DNA of 64,000 bases. Source: Marisediminicola antarctica (GTDB taxonomy: Bacteria; Actinomycetota; Actinomycetes; Actinomycetales; Microbacteriaceae). Every line of letters starts with the position of its first letter. The first letter of the stretch is position 1. The translations under genes and the position numbers were made by a program. Positions 16,916 through 26,179 of the stretch are shown piece after piece. The DNA lies in assembly GCF_009930795.1 (NCBI RefSeq), contig NZ_CP017146.1, forward strand, positions 310,001 to 374,000. Reading direction: 5' to 3'. Under the pieces are notes generated by a model. The model did no database searches. It was not told the origin of the DNA and worked only from the letters and a program-made list of their open reading frames with translations.

Positions 16916-17779
16916 GTGGCCGTTCCGAAGATCCTGCTCTACTACGCGTTCACCCCGCTCGCCGACCCAGACGCTGTGCGCCTCTGGCAGCGCGAGCTGT
17001 GCGAGGCGCTCGGCCTGAAGGGCCGCATCCTCATCTCGAAGGACGGCATAAACGGAACGGTCGGCGGCGACCTGCCGAATGTGAAGAGGTACCTTCGGCG
17101 CACCCGCGAGTACCCCGCTCTCGCGGACATGGACGTCAAGTGGGCCGAGGGCGCTGGCGACGACTTCCCGCGGCTGAGCGTGAAGGTGCGCGCGGAGATC
17201 GTGAGCTTCGGGGCGCCCGGCGAGCTCGTCGTCGACTCCACCGGGGTCGTCGGCGGCGGCACGAAGCTCACGCCGGAGCAGCTGCACGAGCTCATCGCGG
17301 CGAAAGACGTGACCTTCTTCGACGGCCGCAACCGCATCGAGGCGGAAATCGGCCGGTTCGAGGGGGCGGTGGTTCCGGATGTCTCCAACACCCGCGAATT
17401 CGTCGCGGATCTGGAGAGCGGTCGCTACGACCACCTCAAGGCGCAGCCGGTCGTGACCTACTGCACGGGCGGCATCCGGTGCGAGGTGCTGAGTTCTCTC
17501 ATGGTCAACCGCGGGTTCACCGAGGTGTACCAGCTCGACGGCGGCATTGCCCGCTACGGCGCGACCTACGGCGACGGCGGACTCTGGCACGGCTCGCTCT
17601 ACGTCTTCGACGAGCGCCTCTCGATCGACTTCAGCGACGACGCCGAGGTCATCGGGCGATGCTACGCCTGCGGGGCGCCGAGCAGCACGACCGCGAACTG
17701 CGGCGAGCGCTCCTGCCGGGAGCAGCGCGTGGTGTGCACCGAGCACGAGGCGACAACCGCCTGCGCAGCGCACGCCTAA
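16916..17779 (+). CDS. trhO: tRNA uridine(34) hydroxylase, rhodanese-like
   Basis: The 287-aa product has the TrhO (YceA) layout: N-terminal acylphosphatase-like domain ([17 protein letters not shown]), a rhodanese domain with the catalytic Cys in [11 protein letters not shown], and a C-terminal Cys cluster ([22 protein letters not shown]). The family hydroxylates U34 of certain tRNAs on the way to 5-methoxyuridine-type bases. GTG 16916 is the start; TAGGGT (16904-16909) lies 6 nt before it, so the message is probably leaderless. Confidence 0.92.
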   Translation: MAVPKILLYYAFTPLADPDAVRLWQRELCEALGLKGRILISKDGINGTVGGDLPNVKRYLRRTREYPALADMDVKWAEGAGDDFPRLSVKVRAEIVSFGAPGELVVDSTGVVGGGTKLTPEQLHELIAAKDVTFFDGRNRIEAEIGRFEGAVVPDVSNTREFVADLESGRYDHLKAQPVVTYCTGGIRCEVLSSLMVNRGFTEVYQLDGGIARYGATYGDGGLWHGSLYVFDERLSIDFSDDAEVIGRCYACGAPSSTTANCGERSCREQRVVCTEHEATTACAAHA

Positions 17780-17821
17780 CCCGCTGCGGGCACGCGGGCG
17801 TCCCGCCATAGGGTGGGCGGC

Positions 17822-18763
17822 ATGGGCAATAGACGAATCAGCGCGGCCGCGGTCGGGGCGGTGCTGCTCGCGGCGTCCGTCTGGCCCGCCCTGCACTTCT
17901 CTTCGGGCCGGGTGCGCCGCTGGCGCCGGGGCGCGGGGCTAGCGCGCCGCGCCGGGCGTCTCGGCGTCCGCGTGTTCGGCCAGGGCAACCCCGTTCTCGT
18001 GCTGCTGCCGGGCATCGCGGCGAGCGAGGCCTACTTCGGAGCGGCCTACGACCGACTCGGAGAGATCGCGACGGTGGTCGTGATCGATCCCCTCGGCTTC
18101 GGCTCGTCGATGGATGCCGGGGTCAGCACCGACTCGTTCGCCCTCGAGGAGCACCTCGCCGCCATCACCGGCGCCCTCAGCGCCCTCGACCTCGACGGGC
18201 GCCCGCTGCACGTGGCCGGCCACTCGATGGGCGCGTCACTCGCGATCCAGTGGGCGGCGGCGAGCGACGGCGACATCCGCACGGTCGTCGCATTCGACGC
18301 CCCGCTGTACCGAACCCGGGCGGAGACAGACGAGCGGGTGCGGCATCTGGGCTGGTTCGAGGCGCTGCTGTCGACTGGCGCGCTCGCCCACACGGTGTGC
18401 GCATGGATGTGCCGGCACCGCTCCGCCGCCTCCGTGCTCGCCGTCGCGCTCAACCCGACGATGCCGGCGGCCATCGCCCGGGACGGCGTCAAGCACACCT
18501 GGTTCTCCTACATCCAGAGCTTCGAGGCCCTCGTTGCCGCCGACACCTGGACCGGAGCGGTCACCTCGCTGTCGGGCCGGGGCGTGCCACTGCTGCTCGT
18601 CGACGGCGAGGTCGATCCGGTGCCGGTCCCCGGGCGCGCGCTCGCCCTCTCGGCGGAATTCGCGGGCGTCACCGCGCGCACCCACCGCGGCGGTCACGGC
18701 CTCCCCCTCGCCTCGCCCGGCTGGTGCAGCGACCTGCTCTACCGGCAGATCACCGCGGCCTGA
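17822..18763 (+). CDS. Alpha/beta hydrolase
   Basis: The 313-aa protein starts with one hydrophobic segment (about 6-22, AVGAVLLAASVWPALHF) and continues as an alpha/beta hydrolase: VLVLLPGIAAS, the nucleophile elbow HVAGHSMGASLAIQW (Ser of GHSMG), an acidic residue after PLLLVDGEVDPVPV, and the His in RGGHGLPL. It may be membrane-anchored. The substrate is unknown. TAGGGT at 17809-17814 sits 7 nt before the ATG, indicating its own leaderless promoter despite the short gap after trhO. Confidence 0.85.
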   Translation: MGNRRISAAAVGAVLLAASVWPALHFSSGRVRRWRRGAGLARRAGRLGVRVFGQGNPVLVLLPGIAASEAYFGAAYDRLGEIATVVVIDPLGFGSSMDAGVSTDSFALEEHLAAITGALSALDLDGRPLHVAGHSMGASLAIQWAAASDGDIRTVVAFDAPLYRTRAETDERVRHLGWFEALLSTGALAHTVCAWMCRHRSAASVLAVALNPTMPAAIARDGVKHTWFSYIQSFEALVAADTWTGAVTSLSGRGVPLLLVDGEVDPVPVPGRALALSAEFAGVTARTHRGGHGLPLASPGWCSDLLYRQITAA

Positions 18764-18804
18764 AGCCACTGGTCCGCACCGACGATCAACGATAGGAATG
18801 AACG

Positions 18805-20700
18805 ATGACCTCGGTGACAACCCAGTTGCGGCGCTACCCCGTCGTCGCGGTCACACTCGGTGTCGGGCTGATCGGGCTGCTGCTGGAGTTCGTCGGGCCG
18901 GATGACTGGGCCCGATGGGTCGTCAGCGCATACGCGCTCGTCATCGCCGCCGTCAACACGTGGTCGATGCTCAGGAAGCTGCTGAAGGGGCACGCCGGGC
19001 TCGACATTCTCGCGGTCGCCGCGATCCTCGCCACCGTCGCTGTTGGTGAGTACTGGGCAAGCCTCGTGATCGTGCTCATGCTGTCGGGGGGCGAGGCGCT
19101 CGAGCAGTACGCGGGTTACCGCGCCCGGCGCGAACTGCGGGCACTGCTCGATCGCGCACCCCAGTCGGCACACCGCCTCGTCGACGGCGACGTGGTCACC
19201 GACGTGCCGATCGACGAGGTGGGGGTCGGCGACCAGCTCGTCGTGCATCCCGGCGAGGTCGTGCCGGTCGACGGCATCCTGCTCTCGGATGCCGCCGCGT
19301 TCGACGAGTCGCAGCTGACCGGCGAGAGCCTGCCGGTCGAGCGCGCGAGGGGCGATGCGCTGCTCAGCGGATCGGTCAACGGCGAGCGGGCCGTCACGAT
19401 GGAGGCGACGGCGATCGCCGCGGAGAGCCAGTACCAGGCAGTCGTGCAGCTGGTGCGGAAGGCCTCCGAGTCGCGCGCGCCGCTCGTGCGGCTCGCTGAC
19501 CGCTACGCCGTGCCGTTCACCCTCGTCTCGTTTGCGATCGCCGGTTTCGCCTGGTTCGTCAGCGGCGATCCGAGCCGGTTCGCGGAGGTGCTCGTCGTCG
19601 CGACGCCGTGCCCCCTGCTGATCGCCGCCCCGGTCGCCTTCATCTCGGGCATCAGCCGTGCCGCGAAGTCCGGCATCATCGTTAAGGGCGGCGGCACCCT
19701 CGAGCAGCTCTCGCGCGTGCGCACCGTCGCGTTCGACAAGACCGGCACGCTCACCCACGGCACACCCGAGGTCACCGCCGTGCGCCCTGCGAGCGGATTC
19801 ACGGGCGACGACCTGCTCTCCCTCGCGGCGAGCGCCGAGCAGTATTCCGGCCACGTGCTCGCGTCGGCGGTCGTCACCGCGGCGGGCGCGCGGGGCCTGC
19901 CACCGGCGCCCGTGACCGGGGCGGACGAGACGACAGCCAGCGGGGTCAGCGCGATCGTCGACGGGCGCGCTGTCATGGTGGGCAAGCGCTCGTTCATCGA
20001 GTCAGCCGGCATCCCGATCGACTCACCTCCGCCGGAGAGCGGCCAGATGGCGATCTACGTCGCGGTCGACGGCCGTTATGCCGGCGACGTTATCCTGGCC
20101 GACCGCATCCGGGACAACGCGAAGGCGACCCTCGACCAGCTCGAGGCGCTGGGGGTGCGCCACACGATCATGCTCACGGGCGATCTCGAGGCGACGGCGC
20201 GACACATCGCTGCCGAGCTGGGCATCACCCAGGTGCGGGCGCAGTGCCTGCCAGAGGGCAAGGTGGATGCCGTCAAGAGCGTGACCGACCGGCCGGTGAT
20301 GATGGTCGGCGACGGGGTCAACGACGCCCCGGTGCTCGCCGTCGCCGACATCGGCGTCGCGATGGGCGCGAAGGGCTCGACGGCAGCCAGCGAATCGGCG
20401 GATGTCGTGATCATGCTGGACGACTTCTCACGCATCCTGCGGGCGATCTCGATCGGTAGGCAGACAACCAATGTCGCGCTTCAGGCGATCTGGCTCGGAA
20501 TCGCCCTGAGCCTGGGGCTCATGATCGTCGCGACCTTCGGGCTGCTGCCGGCGATCGTCGGCGCCGCCCTCCAGGAGGTGGTCGACCTGTTCACGATCCT
20601 CTACGCACTTCGGGCTCTCACCGAGAGGAGGGGCCGACGTGGAGGGCCGAGCGTCAGTAGCGCTCCGGCTCCGGGGCACGCTCGAACCGCCGCCCGGTGA
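18805..20700 (+). CDS. Heavy-metal P1B-type ATPase
   Basis: The 631-aa pump has the P-type order: TM pairs (about 10-80), actuator loop with LTGESLPVE (about 171-179), the CPx metal-site helix VATPCPLLIAAP (about 267), phosphorylation site FDKTGTLTHG (about 310) and hinge GDGVNDAPVLAVADIGVAMG. It lacks an N-terminal Cys-rich metal-binding domain and the first TM pair of longer relatives, so it is a short member. It should export or import a soft metal ion; the ion cannot be fixed from these motifs. It overlaps the next gene's 3' end by 47 bp (convergent). Confidence 0.9.
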   Translation: MTSVTTQLRRYPVVAVTLGVGLIGLLLEFVGPDDWARWVVSAYALVIAAVNTWSMLRKLLKGHAGLDILAVAAILATVAVGEYWASLVIVLMLSGGEALEQYAGYRARRELRALLDRAPQSAHRLVDGDVVTDVPIDEVGVGDQLVVHPGEVVPVDGILLSDAAAFDESQLTGESLPVERARGDALLSGSVNGERAVTMEATAIAAESQYQAVVQLVRKASESRAPLVRLADRYAVPFTLVSFAIAGFAWFVSGDPSRFAEVLVVATPCPLLIAAPVAFISGISRAAKSGIIVKGGGTLEQLSRVRTVAFDKTGTLTHGTPEVTAVRPASGFTGDDLLSLAASAEQYSGHVLASAVVTAAGARGLPPAPVTGADETTASGVSAIVDGRAVMVGKRSFIESAGIPIDSPPPESGQMAIYVAVDGRYAGDVILADRIRDNAKATLDQLEALGVRHTIMLTGDLEATARHIAAELGITQVRAQCLPEGKVDAVKSVTDRPVMMVGDGVNDAPVLAVADIGVAMGAKGSTAASESADVVIMLDDFSRILRAISIGRQTTNVALQAIWLGIALSLGLMIVATFGLLPAIVGAALQEVVDLFTILYALRALTERRGRRGGPSVSSAPAPGHARTAAR

Positions 20701-21076
20701 TCGCGGCCGGGGTGATCCGCACATAGATGTACTTGAGGGTCGGGATCCACGGCACGAGCGGCGTCTGGTCGGCCTCGTCGATCTCGGCCTGCCGCTCGAG
20801 CCGGCGGGCGGTGCCCTTCACGACGACGCTCCACGCGTCCTCGTCGGTGAACCCGTCGATCTCAACCGCGACGTGCGAGTTCACGGTCAGCTCGAGCAGC
20901 TTGGTACCCGGGGCGGTGCGCAACAGCAGCGTCTCGCCGTCGGCGTAGTAGTTGACGGGAAAGATGTCGATTTCGCCCGCCGCGCTGAGCGCCAGCCGCG
21001 CAAGCGAATTGTGGCGCAACAGCTGCCACCTCTCCTCCTCGCCCAGTTCGACGACGGATCCTTCGCCCTCCCACAT
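20654..21076 (-). CDS. Pyridoxamine 5'-phosphate oxidase-like flavin-binding protein
   Basis: A 140-aa split-barrel protein: LLRHNSLARLALSAAGEIDI, FPVNYYADGETLLLRTAPGTK, VAVEIDGFTDEDAWSVVVKG and a C-terminal segment (RITPAAITGRRF). This is the actinobacterial PNPOx-like group, many of which bind F420 or flavin or haem; no assignment to a cofactor is possible. The start is ATG 21076. Its last 47 bp overlap the end of the P-type ATPase gene on the other strand. Confidence 0.88.
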   Translation of the reverse strand: MWEGEGSVVELGEEERWQLLRHNSLARLALSAAGEIDIFPVNYYADGETLLLRTAPGTKLLELTVNSHVAVEIDGFTDEDAWSVVVKGTARRLERQAEIDEADQTPLVPWIPTLKYIYVRITPAAITGRRFERAPEPERY

Positions 21077-21159
21077 GCTGTCCCCTTTCCACTCGCGGCC
21101 CGGCGCCGCATCCCCAGATCATCAGGATCGGAGACACGGCGCCAGAGACGAACGTCCCT

Positions 21160-22785
21160 TTAGTGCTCCGATGCCTTTTCGGCGCCGTGCCCGGTGAGCG
21201 AGCGAACCTTCATCTCGGCGGCGATGCGCGGGTCTTCCTTGCGCGTCGACGTGATCGAACCGAGCCAGCCGAGCAGGAAGCCGGCGGGGATCGAGACGAT
21301 GCCCGGGTTGTTCAACGGGAACCACGCGAAGTCGACTCCTTCGCCGAACACCGAAGTGGGCGTGCCGGAGAACACGGGTGAGAAGACGATCAGCAGCACG
21401 GTGAGGCCGAGGCCGCCGTACATGCTCCAGACCGCGCCGCGGGTGGTGAACCCCTTCCAGTACAGCGAATACAGGATCGTCGGCAGGTTCGAGCTTGCCG
21501 CCACGGCGAACGCGAGCGCCACCAGGAAGGCGATGTTCTGCCCCTGCACGCCGATCCCGCCCGCGATCGCGAGGATGCCGATCACGATGACCGTGCGACG
21601 GGCGACCTTGACCTCGGCGTCGGGGTTGACCTTGCCCTTCTTGATCACGTTCGCGTAGATGTCGTGGGCAAAGGATGCTGCTGCGGTGATGGTGAGGCCG
21701 GCGACGACCGCGAGGATCGTCGCAAACGCCACTGCCGAGATGATGCCCATGAGCACCGGTCCGCCGAGCGAGAGGGCGAGCAGCGGGGCCGCGGAGTTGA
21801 CGCCGCCCGGGGCCGATTTGATGACATCCGGTCCGACGAGCGCCGCGGCGCCGTAGCCGAGGATGAGCGTGAACAGGTAGAAGACGCCGATGAGCCAGAT
21901 CGCCCAGACGACCGAGCGGCGCGCCTCGCGGGCCGTCGGCACCGTGTAGAAGCGCATGAGCACGTGCGGGAGCCCCGCGGTGCCGAGCACGAGGGCGACC
22001 GCGAGCGAGATGAAGTCGAGCGGGTTGCCGCCGTACTGGAGCCCCGGGCTGAGGATCGCGTCGGCCGGGATGCTCGTCGATGCGGCGACCGCGGTGTCGA
22101 GCAGCTTCGACAGGCTGAACCCGTTGAGCACGAGAACCCAGATCGTCATGACTCCCGCGCCGGTCATGAGCAGGAACGCCTTGACGATCTGCACCCAGGT
22201 GGTGCCCTTCATGCCGCCGACGAGCACGTAGACGATCATCAGCACGCCGACGACGGCGACGACGATCGACTGGCCGAGCTTGTCCTCGATGCCCAGCAGC
22301 AGGGCGACGAGCCCGCCGGCGCCGGCCATCTGTGCGAGCAGGTAGAACAGGCACACCGCGAGGGTTGTGGTCGCCGCGGCCATCCGCACCGGGCCCTGCT
22401 TGAGGCGGAACGACAGGACGTCGGCCATCGTGAACTTGCCCGTGTTGCGCATGAGCTCGGCAACCAGCAGCAGCGCCACGAGCCAGGCGACGAGGAACCC
22501 GATCGAGTAGAGGAAGCCGTCGTAGCCGTTGACGGCAATCGCGCCGACAATGCCGAGGAAGGATGCCGCGGAGAGGTAGTCTCCCGCGATCGCGAATCCG
22601 TTCTGTGGCCCGGTGAAGGAACGGCCGCCGGCATAGTAGTCGTTGGCGGACTTGCTGTTGCGGCCCGACCGGATGACGATGATCATCGTCAGGATCACGA
22701 AGGCGAGAAAGATCGACATGTTGAGGAGCGGGTTGTTCCCCTCGAGCGCCACACTGGGCGCTGCCGCGACACTGAGCATGGTCAC
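21160..22785 (-). CDS. actP: Acetate/cation symporter, SSS family
   Basis: The 541-aa membrane protein has about 13 TM helices and the sodium:solute symporter signatures, including SKSANDYYAGGRSFTGPQNG (about 44-63), GDYLSAASFLGIVGAIA and MKGTTWVQIVKAFLL. The pairing with an upstream DUF485 gene is the standard yjcH-actP arrangement for uptake of acetate or other short monocarboxylates. The ATG overlaps the DUF485 stop (ATGA, 22782-22785), so the two are translated together from the promoter at 23238-23266. Confidence 0.92.
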   Translation of the reverse strand: MTMLSVAAAPSVALEGNNPLLNMSIFLAFVILTMIIVIRSGRNSKSANDYYAGGRSFTGPQNGFAIAGDYLSAASFLGIVGAIAVNGYDGFLYSIGFLVAWLVALLLVAELMRNTGKFTMADVLSFRLKQGPVRMAAATTTLAVCLFYLLAQMAGAGGLVALLLGIEDKLGQSIVVAVVGVLMIVYVLVGGMKGTTWVQIVKAFLLMTGAGVMTIWVLVLNGFSLSKLLDTAVAASTSIPADAILSPGLQYGGNPLDFISLAVALVLGTAGLPHVLMRFYTVPTAREARRSVVWAIWLIGVFYLFTLILGYGAAALVGPDVIKSAPGGVNSAAPLLALSLGGPVLMGIISAVAFATILAVVAGLTITAAASFAHDIYANVIKKGKVNPDAEVKVARRTVIVIGILAIAGGIGVQGQNIAFLVALAFAVAASSNLPTILYSLYWKGFTTRGAVWSMYGGLGLTVLLIVFSPVFSGTPTSVFGEGVDFAWFPLNNPGIVSIPAGFLLGWLGSITSTRKEDPRIAAEMKVRSLTGHGAEKASEH

Positions 22786-23129
22786 TTGTTCTCCGCCCCT
22801 TCAAGCTGTTCACGCAGTTCTGCACCGAGCGGGTCGAGGCGGCGATTCGCGAACGAGACGTACCACATGGTGATTCCGAAGGTCGTCACGAACTGGGAGA
22901 GCCCGAGCACGATCCCGAGGTTGACGTTGCCGAAGACCGGGGTCGACATGAACTCGGGCGCGAGTGCCGCCACGAGCACGAAAGCGAAATACCAGATCAT
23001 GAAGGCAGCCGCGATCGGCAGCACGAAGTTGTGGTGGCTGTGCTTGAGCTTGAGGAACCGCGGCGACTCCGCAATCGCCTCGTAGTCGATCGTGGACACC
23101 ATCGGTGGACCGGGCTGGTCTGGGCTCAT
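22782..23129 (-). CDS. DUF485 membrane protein (YjcH-like)
   Basis: The 115-aa protein has two TM helices (FVLPIAAAFMIWYFAFVLVAAL about 45-66 and VLGLSQFVTTFGITMWYVSF about 84-103) separated by a short loop, as in DUF485. It is nearly always encoded just before actP and is thought to assist the symporter. The start ATG 23129 is preceded by AAGGAA. The longer upstream frame is not hydrophobic and lies in the leader region. Confidence 0.9.
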   Translation of the reverse strand: MSPDQPGPPMVSTIDYEAIAESPRFLKLKHSHHNFVLPIAAAFMIWYFAFVLVAALAPEFMSTPVFGNVNLGIVLGLSQFVTTFGITMWYVSFANRRLDPLGAELREQLEGAENK

Positions 23130-23191
23130 GAGGCTTCCTTGTCTCGGTTCGGGTGTGCGATGCGACTTCCTCGTCGAAGCCCTCCATCGCC

Positions 23192-23266
23192 TTCTGTATG
23201 CACAGAACGGCTTCAGCATGGCACGAGGAGCCGTTTAATCCTAAGAAATCACCGATATGTATACAA
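23192..23266 (-). promoter_or_regulatory. Promoter and leader hairpin/operator of the DUF485-actP operon
   Basis: On the minus strand TTGTAT (23261-23266) and TAGGAT (23238-23243) are separated by 17 bp, a good sigma-A-type promoter in an AT-rich island, giving a leader of about 100 nt. Downstream of the predicted start lies TTCTGT-ATGC-ACAGAA (23192-23207), a perfect 6-bp inverted repeat extended by GCC/GGC, which may be a repressor operator or RNA hairpin. A TGTATACA palindrome overlaps the -35. Confidence 0.6.
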
Positions 23267-23313
23267 AACCAGTGCACAGGCTGTTCTACCCCACGGCGCA
23301 GTGACCGCGGAAA

Positions 23314-23670
23314 CTACCGCCAGAACACCGCGATAACGGTGTTCACGAGGGCGAGGGCGCCGATCGCCGGCACGACCCAGGCCGCGGGGCGCTCCTTCTT
23401 GCGGTTGAGGAATCCGACGACGACGATGACGACGACGACGACGAGTTTGACGGCGACCTTGGCGTTGTTCGACTCGTGGAGGTCGCCCATCTCAATCACC
23501 GCCACGAGCGCGAGGCCGGTCGCGAGCTGCGTCCAAGCCCCGTGCATGATGGCCGGGAGCACCACGGCGCGGCCGGTCTTGAACGATCGGATCTGCACAA
23601 GCACGCCCCCGAGCAGCGAGGCCAGTCCAACGAAATGCAGCACAACGAGCACGTTCTTCAGGATCTCCAC
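23314..23670 (-). CDS. Four-TM membrane protein of unknown function
   Basis: A 118-aa hydrophobic protein with segments at about 5-25 (VLVVLHFVGLASLLGGVLV), 45-60 (WTQLATGLALVAVIEM), 70-88 (VAVKLVVVVVIVVVGFLNR) and 97-116 (AAWVVPAIGALALVNTVIA). This resembles small actinobacterial integral membrane proteins; no function is known. GTG 23670 follows a TAGGGT box (23677-23682) by 6 nt, a leaderless-type start. Confidence 0.8.
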   Translation of the reverse strand: MEILKNVLVVLHFVGLASLLGGVLVQIRSFKTGRAVVLPAIMHGAWTQLATGLALVAVIEMGDLHESNNAKVAVKLVVVVVIVVVGFLNRKKERPAAWVVPAIGALALVNTVIAVFWR

Positions 23671-23785
23671 GGCGCCACCCTAGCAAGGGGCGGACGGCCG
23701 CGGCAGGCGGCGCGGGGGAGTCGGCCGCATCCGCCGCCCGCCCGCGATTAGCGCGGAGGGGGCGCCGACCACAAAGATAGGAGTC

Positions 23786-24811
23786 ATGAGCATCGGCATC
23801 CTGACCAGCGGCGGCGATTGTCCCGGACTTAACGCGGTCATTCGCGGCGCGGTTCTGAAGGGCACCCAGATCTACAACCAGGAATTCGTCGGGTTCCGCG
23901 GCGGCTGGCGAGGCGTCGTCGATGGCGACATCATGCCCCTTGCGCGTAAGGACATCCAGGGCATCTCGAAGCAGGGCGGCACGATTCTCGGCACCTCGCG
24001 CACCAACCCGTTCGAGGGCGACGGCGGTGCGGACCGGGTACGCGAGAACATGGCCCGGCTCGGCGTCGACTCGCTCATCGCCATCGGCGGCGAGGGCACG
24101 CTCGCCGCCGCCAAGCGGCTCACGGATGCCGGCATCAAGATCGTCGGTGTTCCCAAAACCGTCGATAACGACCTCTCCGCCACGGACTACACCTTCGGCT
24201 TCGACACCGCGGTGCAGATCGCGACGGACGCGATGGACCGGCTGCGTACAACCGGCGACTCGCACGGACGGTGCATGGTCGCCGAGGTCATGGGCCGGCA
24301 CGTCGGCTGGATCGCCCTGCACTCGGGCATGGCGGCGGGCGCCCACGTCATCCTGATCCCGGAGCAGAAGACGAGCCTGGACCAGATCTGCGCGTGGGTG
24401 CAGTCGGTCAAGGACCGCGGGCGCGCACCGCTCGTCGTCGTCGCCGAGGGATTTCACCTCGACTCGATGGACGACCCGCACTCCGAGCGCGGGCTCGACG
24501 CCTTCGGCCGGCCCCGCCTCGGCGGCATTGGCGAGATCCTCGCGCCGATCATCGAGGAGCGCACCGGCCTCGAGACGCGGGCCACGACCCTCGGCCACAT
24601 CCAGCGCGGCGGAACCCCGAGCTCGTACGACCGCGTGCTCGCCACTCGCTACGGCATGGCGGCCGTCGACTCGGTCATGCACCAGCGCTGGGGACGGATG
24701 GTGTCGCTCAGCGGCACGTCGATCACCCACGTCGCGTTCGAGGACGCGCTCGGAAAACTGAACACGGTGTCGCAGTCCCGCTACGACGAAGCCGCGATCC
24801 TCTTCGGATAG
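23786..24811 (+). CDS. pfkA: 6-phosphofructokinase
   Basis: The 341-aa enzyme has TSGGDCPGLNAVIRG (8-22), GGEGT for nucleotide binding, PKTVDNDLSATDYTFGFDTA with the catalytic Asp, and MGRHVGWIALHSG. Gly at the third position after GG together with Lys in PKTVDND is the mixed pattern of actinobacterial group III enzymes, which use ATP despite the PPi-type Lys. It phosphorylates fructose 6-phosphate in glycolysis. The ATG follows GATAGGAG. It is monocistronic by context. Confidence 0.95.
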   Translation: MSIGILTSGGDCPGLNAVIRGAVLKGTQIYNQEFVGFRGGWRGVVDGDIMPLARKDIQGISKQGGTILGTSRTNPFEGDGGADRVRENMARLGVDSLIAIGGEGTLAAAKRLTDAGIKIVGVPKTVDNDLSATDYTFGFDTAVQIATDAMDRLRTTGDSHGRCMVAEVMGRHVGWIALHSGMAAGAHVILIPEQKTSLDQICAWVQSVKDRGRAPLVVVAEGFHLDSMDDPHSERGLDAFGRPRLGGIGEILAPIIEERTGLETRATTLGHIQRGGTPSSYDRVLATRYGMAAVDSVMHQRWGRMVSLSGTSITHVAFEDALGKLNTVSQSRYDEAAILFG

Positions 24812-24866
24812 GGGGCCGACGGCATCCGTCATCTCGAGCGATCACTCGCCGGGGTAGCGTAGAAGG

Positions 24867-25853
24867 ATGTTCCGCGCCCTCAGAGTCGAGAAGCCCACCG
24901 GCGATCCTGCCGCCACCCCCGCGACCCTCGTCGAGCTCGACGACTCCGACCTGATGCCGGGCGACGTCACGGTGGACGTCGAGTACTCGAGTATCAACTT
25001 CAAGGACGGCCTCGCCCTCACCGGGCGCCCCGGCGTCATCAAGGACTATCCGCTGGTTGCCGGGATCGACCTTGTGGGGGTCGTCGCGGCATCCGCCAAC
25101 GCGGAATGGATGCCGGGCGACCGGGTCATTCTCAACGGGTGGGGCATCGGCGAGAAGCACCACGGCGGGCTCGCGGAGCGCGCCCGGGTCAACGGCGAGT
25201 GGCTCGTGCGCCTTCCCGACGGCCTCGACCCGCACCACGCCGCAGCGATAGGCACCGCCGGGTACACCTCGATGCTCGCCGTGCTCGCGCTCGAGCGCCA
25301 CGGGATCGGCGACGGCGACGTGCTCGTCACGGGGGCGGCCGGCGGCGTCGGATCTATTGCGATAGCCCTGCTCGCCGGACTCGGACACCGCGTGGTCGCG
25401 TCGACCGGGCGGCTCGATGAAACCGAGTACCTTGCGAAGCTCGGGGCGAGCGAGGTCATCGACCGCGCCCTCCTGGGCCTGCCGGGCAAGGCGCTGCAGT
25501 CGCAGCGCTGGGCGGCCGCAGTGGACTCCGCGGGCAGCCACACCCTCGCCAACGTGCTCGCGCAGACCAACTACGGCGGCATCGTCGCGAGCTGCGGGCT
25601 CGCGCACGGCCCGGACCTCCCGACCACCGTGATGCCGTTCATCCTGCGGTCGGTCACTCTCGCCGGCATCAACTCGGTGCAGGCGCCCCGCGCGCTGCGG
25701 GAGGAGGCGTGGGGCCGCCTCGCGCGCGACCTCGACCGCGACCTGCTCGACTCGCTCAGCACCACGGTCGCGCTAGGCGACGCCCCGGGCATCGCCGAGG
25801 ACATCCTTGCCGGGCGCATCCGCGGGCGCACCGTTGTCGACGTGCGCGCCTGA
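24867..25853 (+). CDS. AcuI/YhdH-type NADPH quinone/acrylyl-CoA reductase
   Basis: A 328-aa zinc-free MDR reductase with INFKDGLALTGRPGVIKDYP (about 43-62), VAGIDLVGVV, GWGIGEKHHGGLAERARVN and the NADPH loop VLVTGAAGGVGSIAIALLAG. These are the diagnostic motifs of the AcuI/YhdH group, which reduces acrylyl-CoA or similar alpha,beta-unsaturated compounds. TAGCGT (24855-24860) lies 6 nt before ATG 24867. The F arm of repeat array C starts 2 bp after its stop codon. Confidence 0.9.
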   Translation: MFRALRVEKPTGDPAATPATLVELDDSDLMPGDVTVDVEYSSINFKDGLALTGRPGVIKDYPLVAGIDLVGVVAASANAEWMPGDRVILNGWGIGEKHHGGLAERARVNGEWLVRLPDGLDPHHAAAIGTAGYTSMLAVLALERHGIGDGDVLVTGAAGGVGSIAIALLAGLGHRVVASTGRLDETEYLAKLGASEVIDRALLGLPGKALQSQRWAAAVDSAGSHTLANVLAQTNYGGIVASCGLAHGPDLPTTVMPFILRSVTLAGINSVQAPRALREEAWGRLARDLDRDLLDSLSTTVALGDAPGIAEDILAGRIRGRTVVDVRA

Positions 25854-25900
25854 TCGCTTTCATCATTCAGGAGTTCCGGCGCCCGGCCGCCTTCATTATT

Positions 25901-26179
25901 CAGCGTCTCAGGGGCGTTGCCCCTCCGTGGTGGTTGCTGAATTTCGGGTTGGGTCGCGTTGCGGGTCTGGCGCGGCGTCGTGCTCGGACGGATGATGGAG
26001 GTGCTCGCCACGGGGATGCCGGTTTTTCCTTGATGCTGAGAGCTTGTTATTCAGCGTGGCAGGAGGGGTTTTCTTACGAGAACTGTGGATTGTTGCTCCG
26101 AGCACGTGTGTCAGATTTCTGATTTTTCCTAACCTCTTCCGTGGTGGGCCCGTCAATATATGGGATGAGGAGGAAAATG
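25901..26179 (+). ncRNA. Putative bridge RNA region, IS110 copy 2
   Basis: This non-coding leader starts with the hairpin AGGGGC-GTT-GCCCCT (25910-25924). Two internal stretches resemble recombination sites. TTATTCAGCGT (26047-26057) equals the left junction (target half plus element end), and CAGGAG (26060-26065) equals the right target half. CACGTGTGTCAG (26103-26114) resembles the element right end CACGTGTCAG. In bridge RNAs such segments would be target- and donor-binding loops. The assignment is inference; no covariance model was run. Confidence 0.5.

Noticed and set aside
20654-20700. Annotation error at the 47-bp overlap of the P-type ATPase and the PNPOx-like gene
   Set aside because: Both proteins end with family-like C-termini and are convergent; a short 3' overlap is normal in this dense genome.
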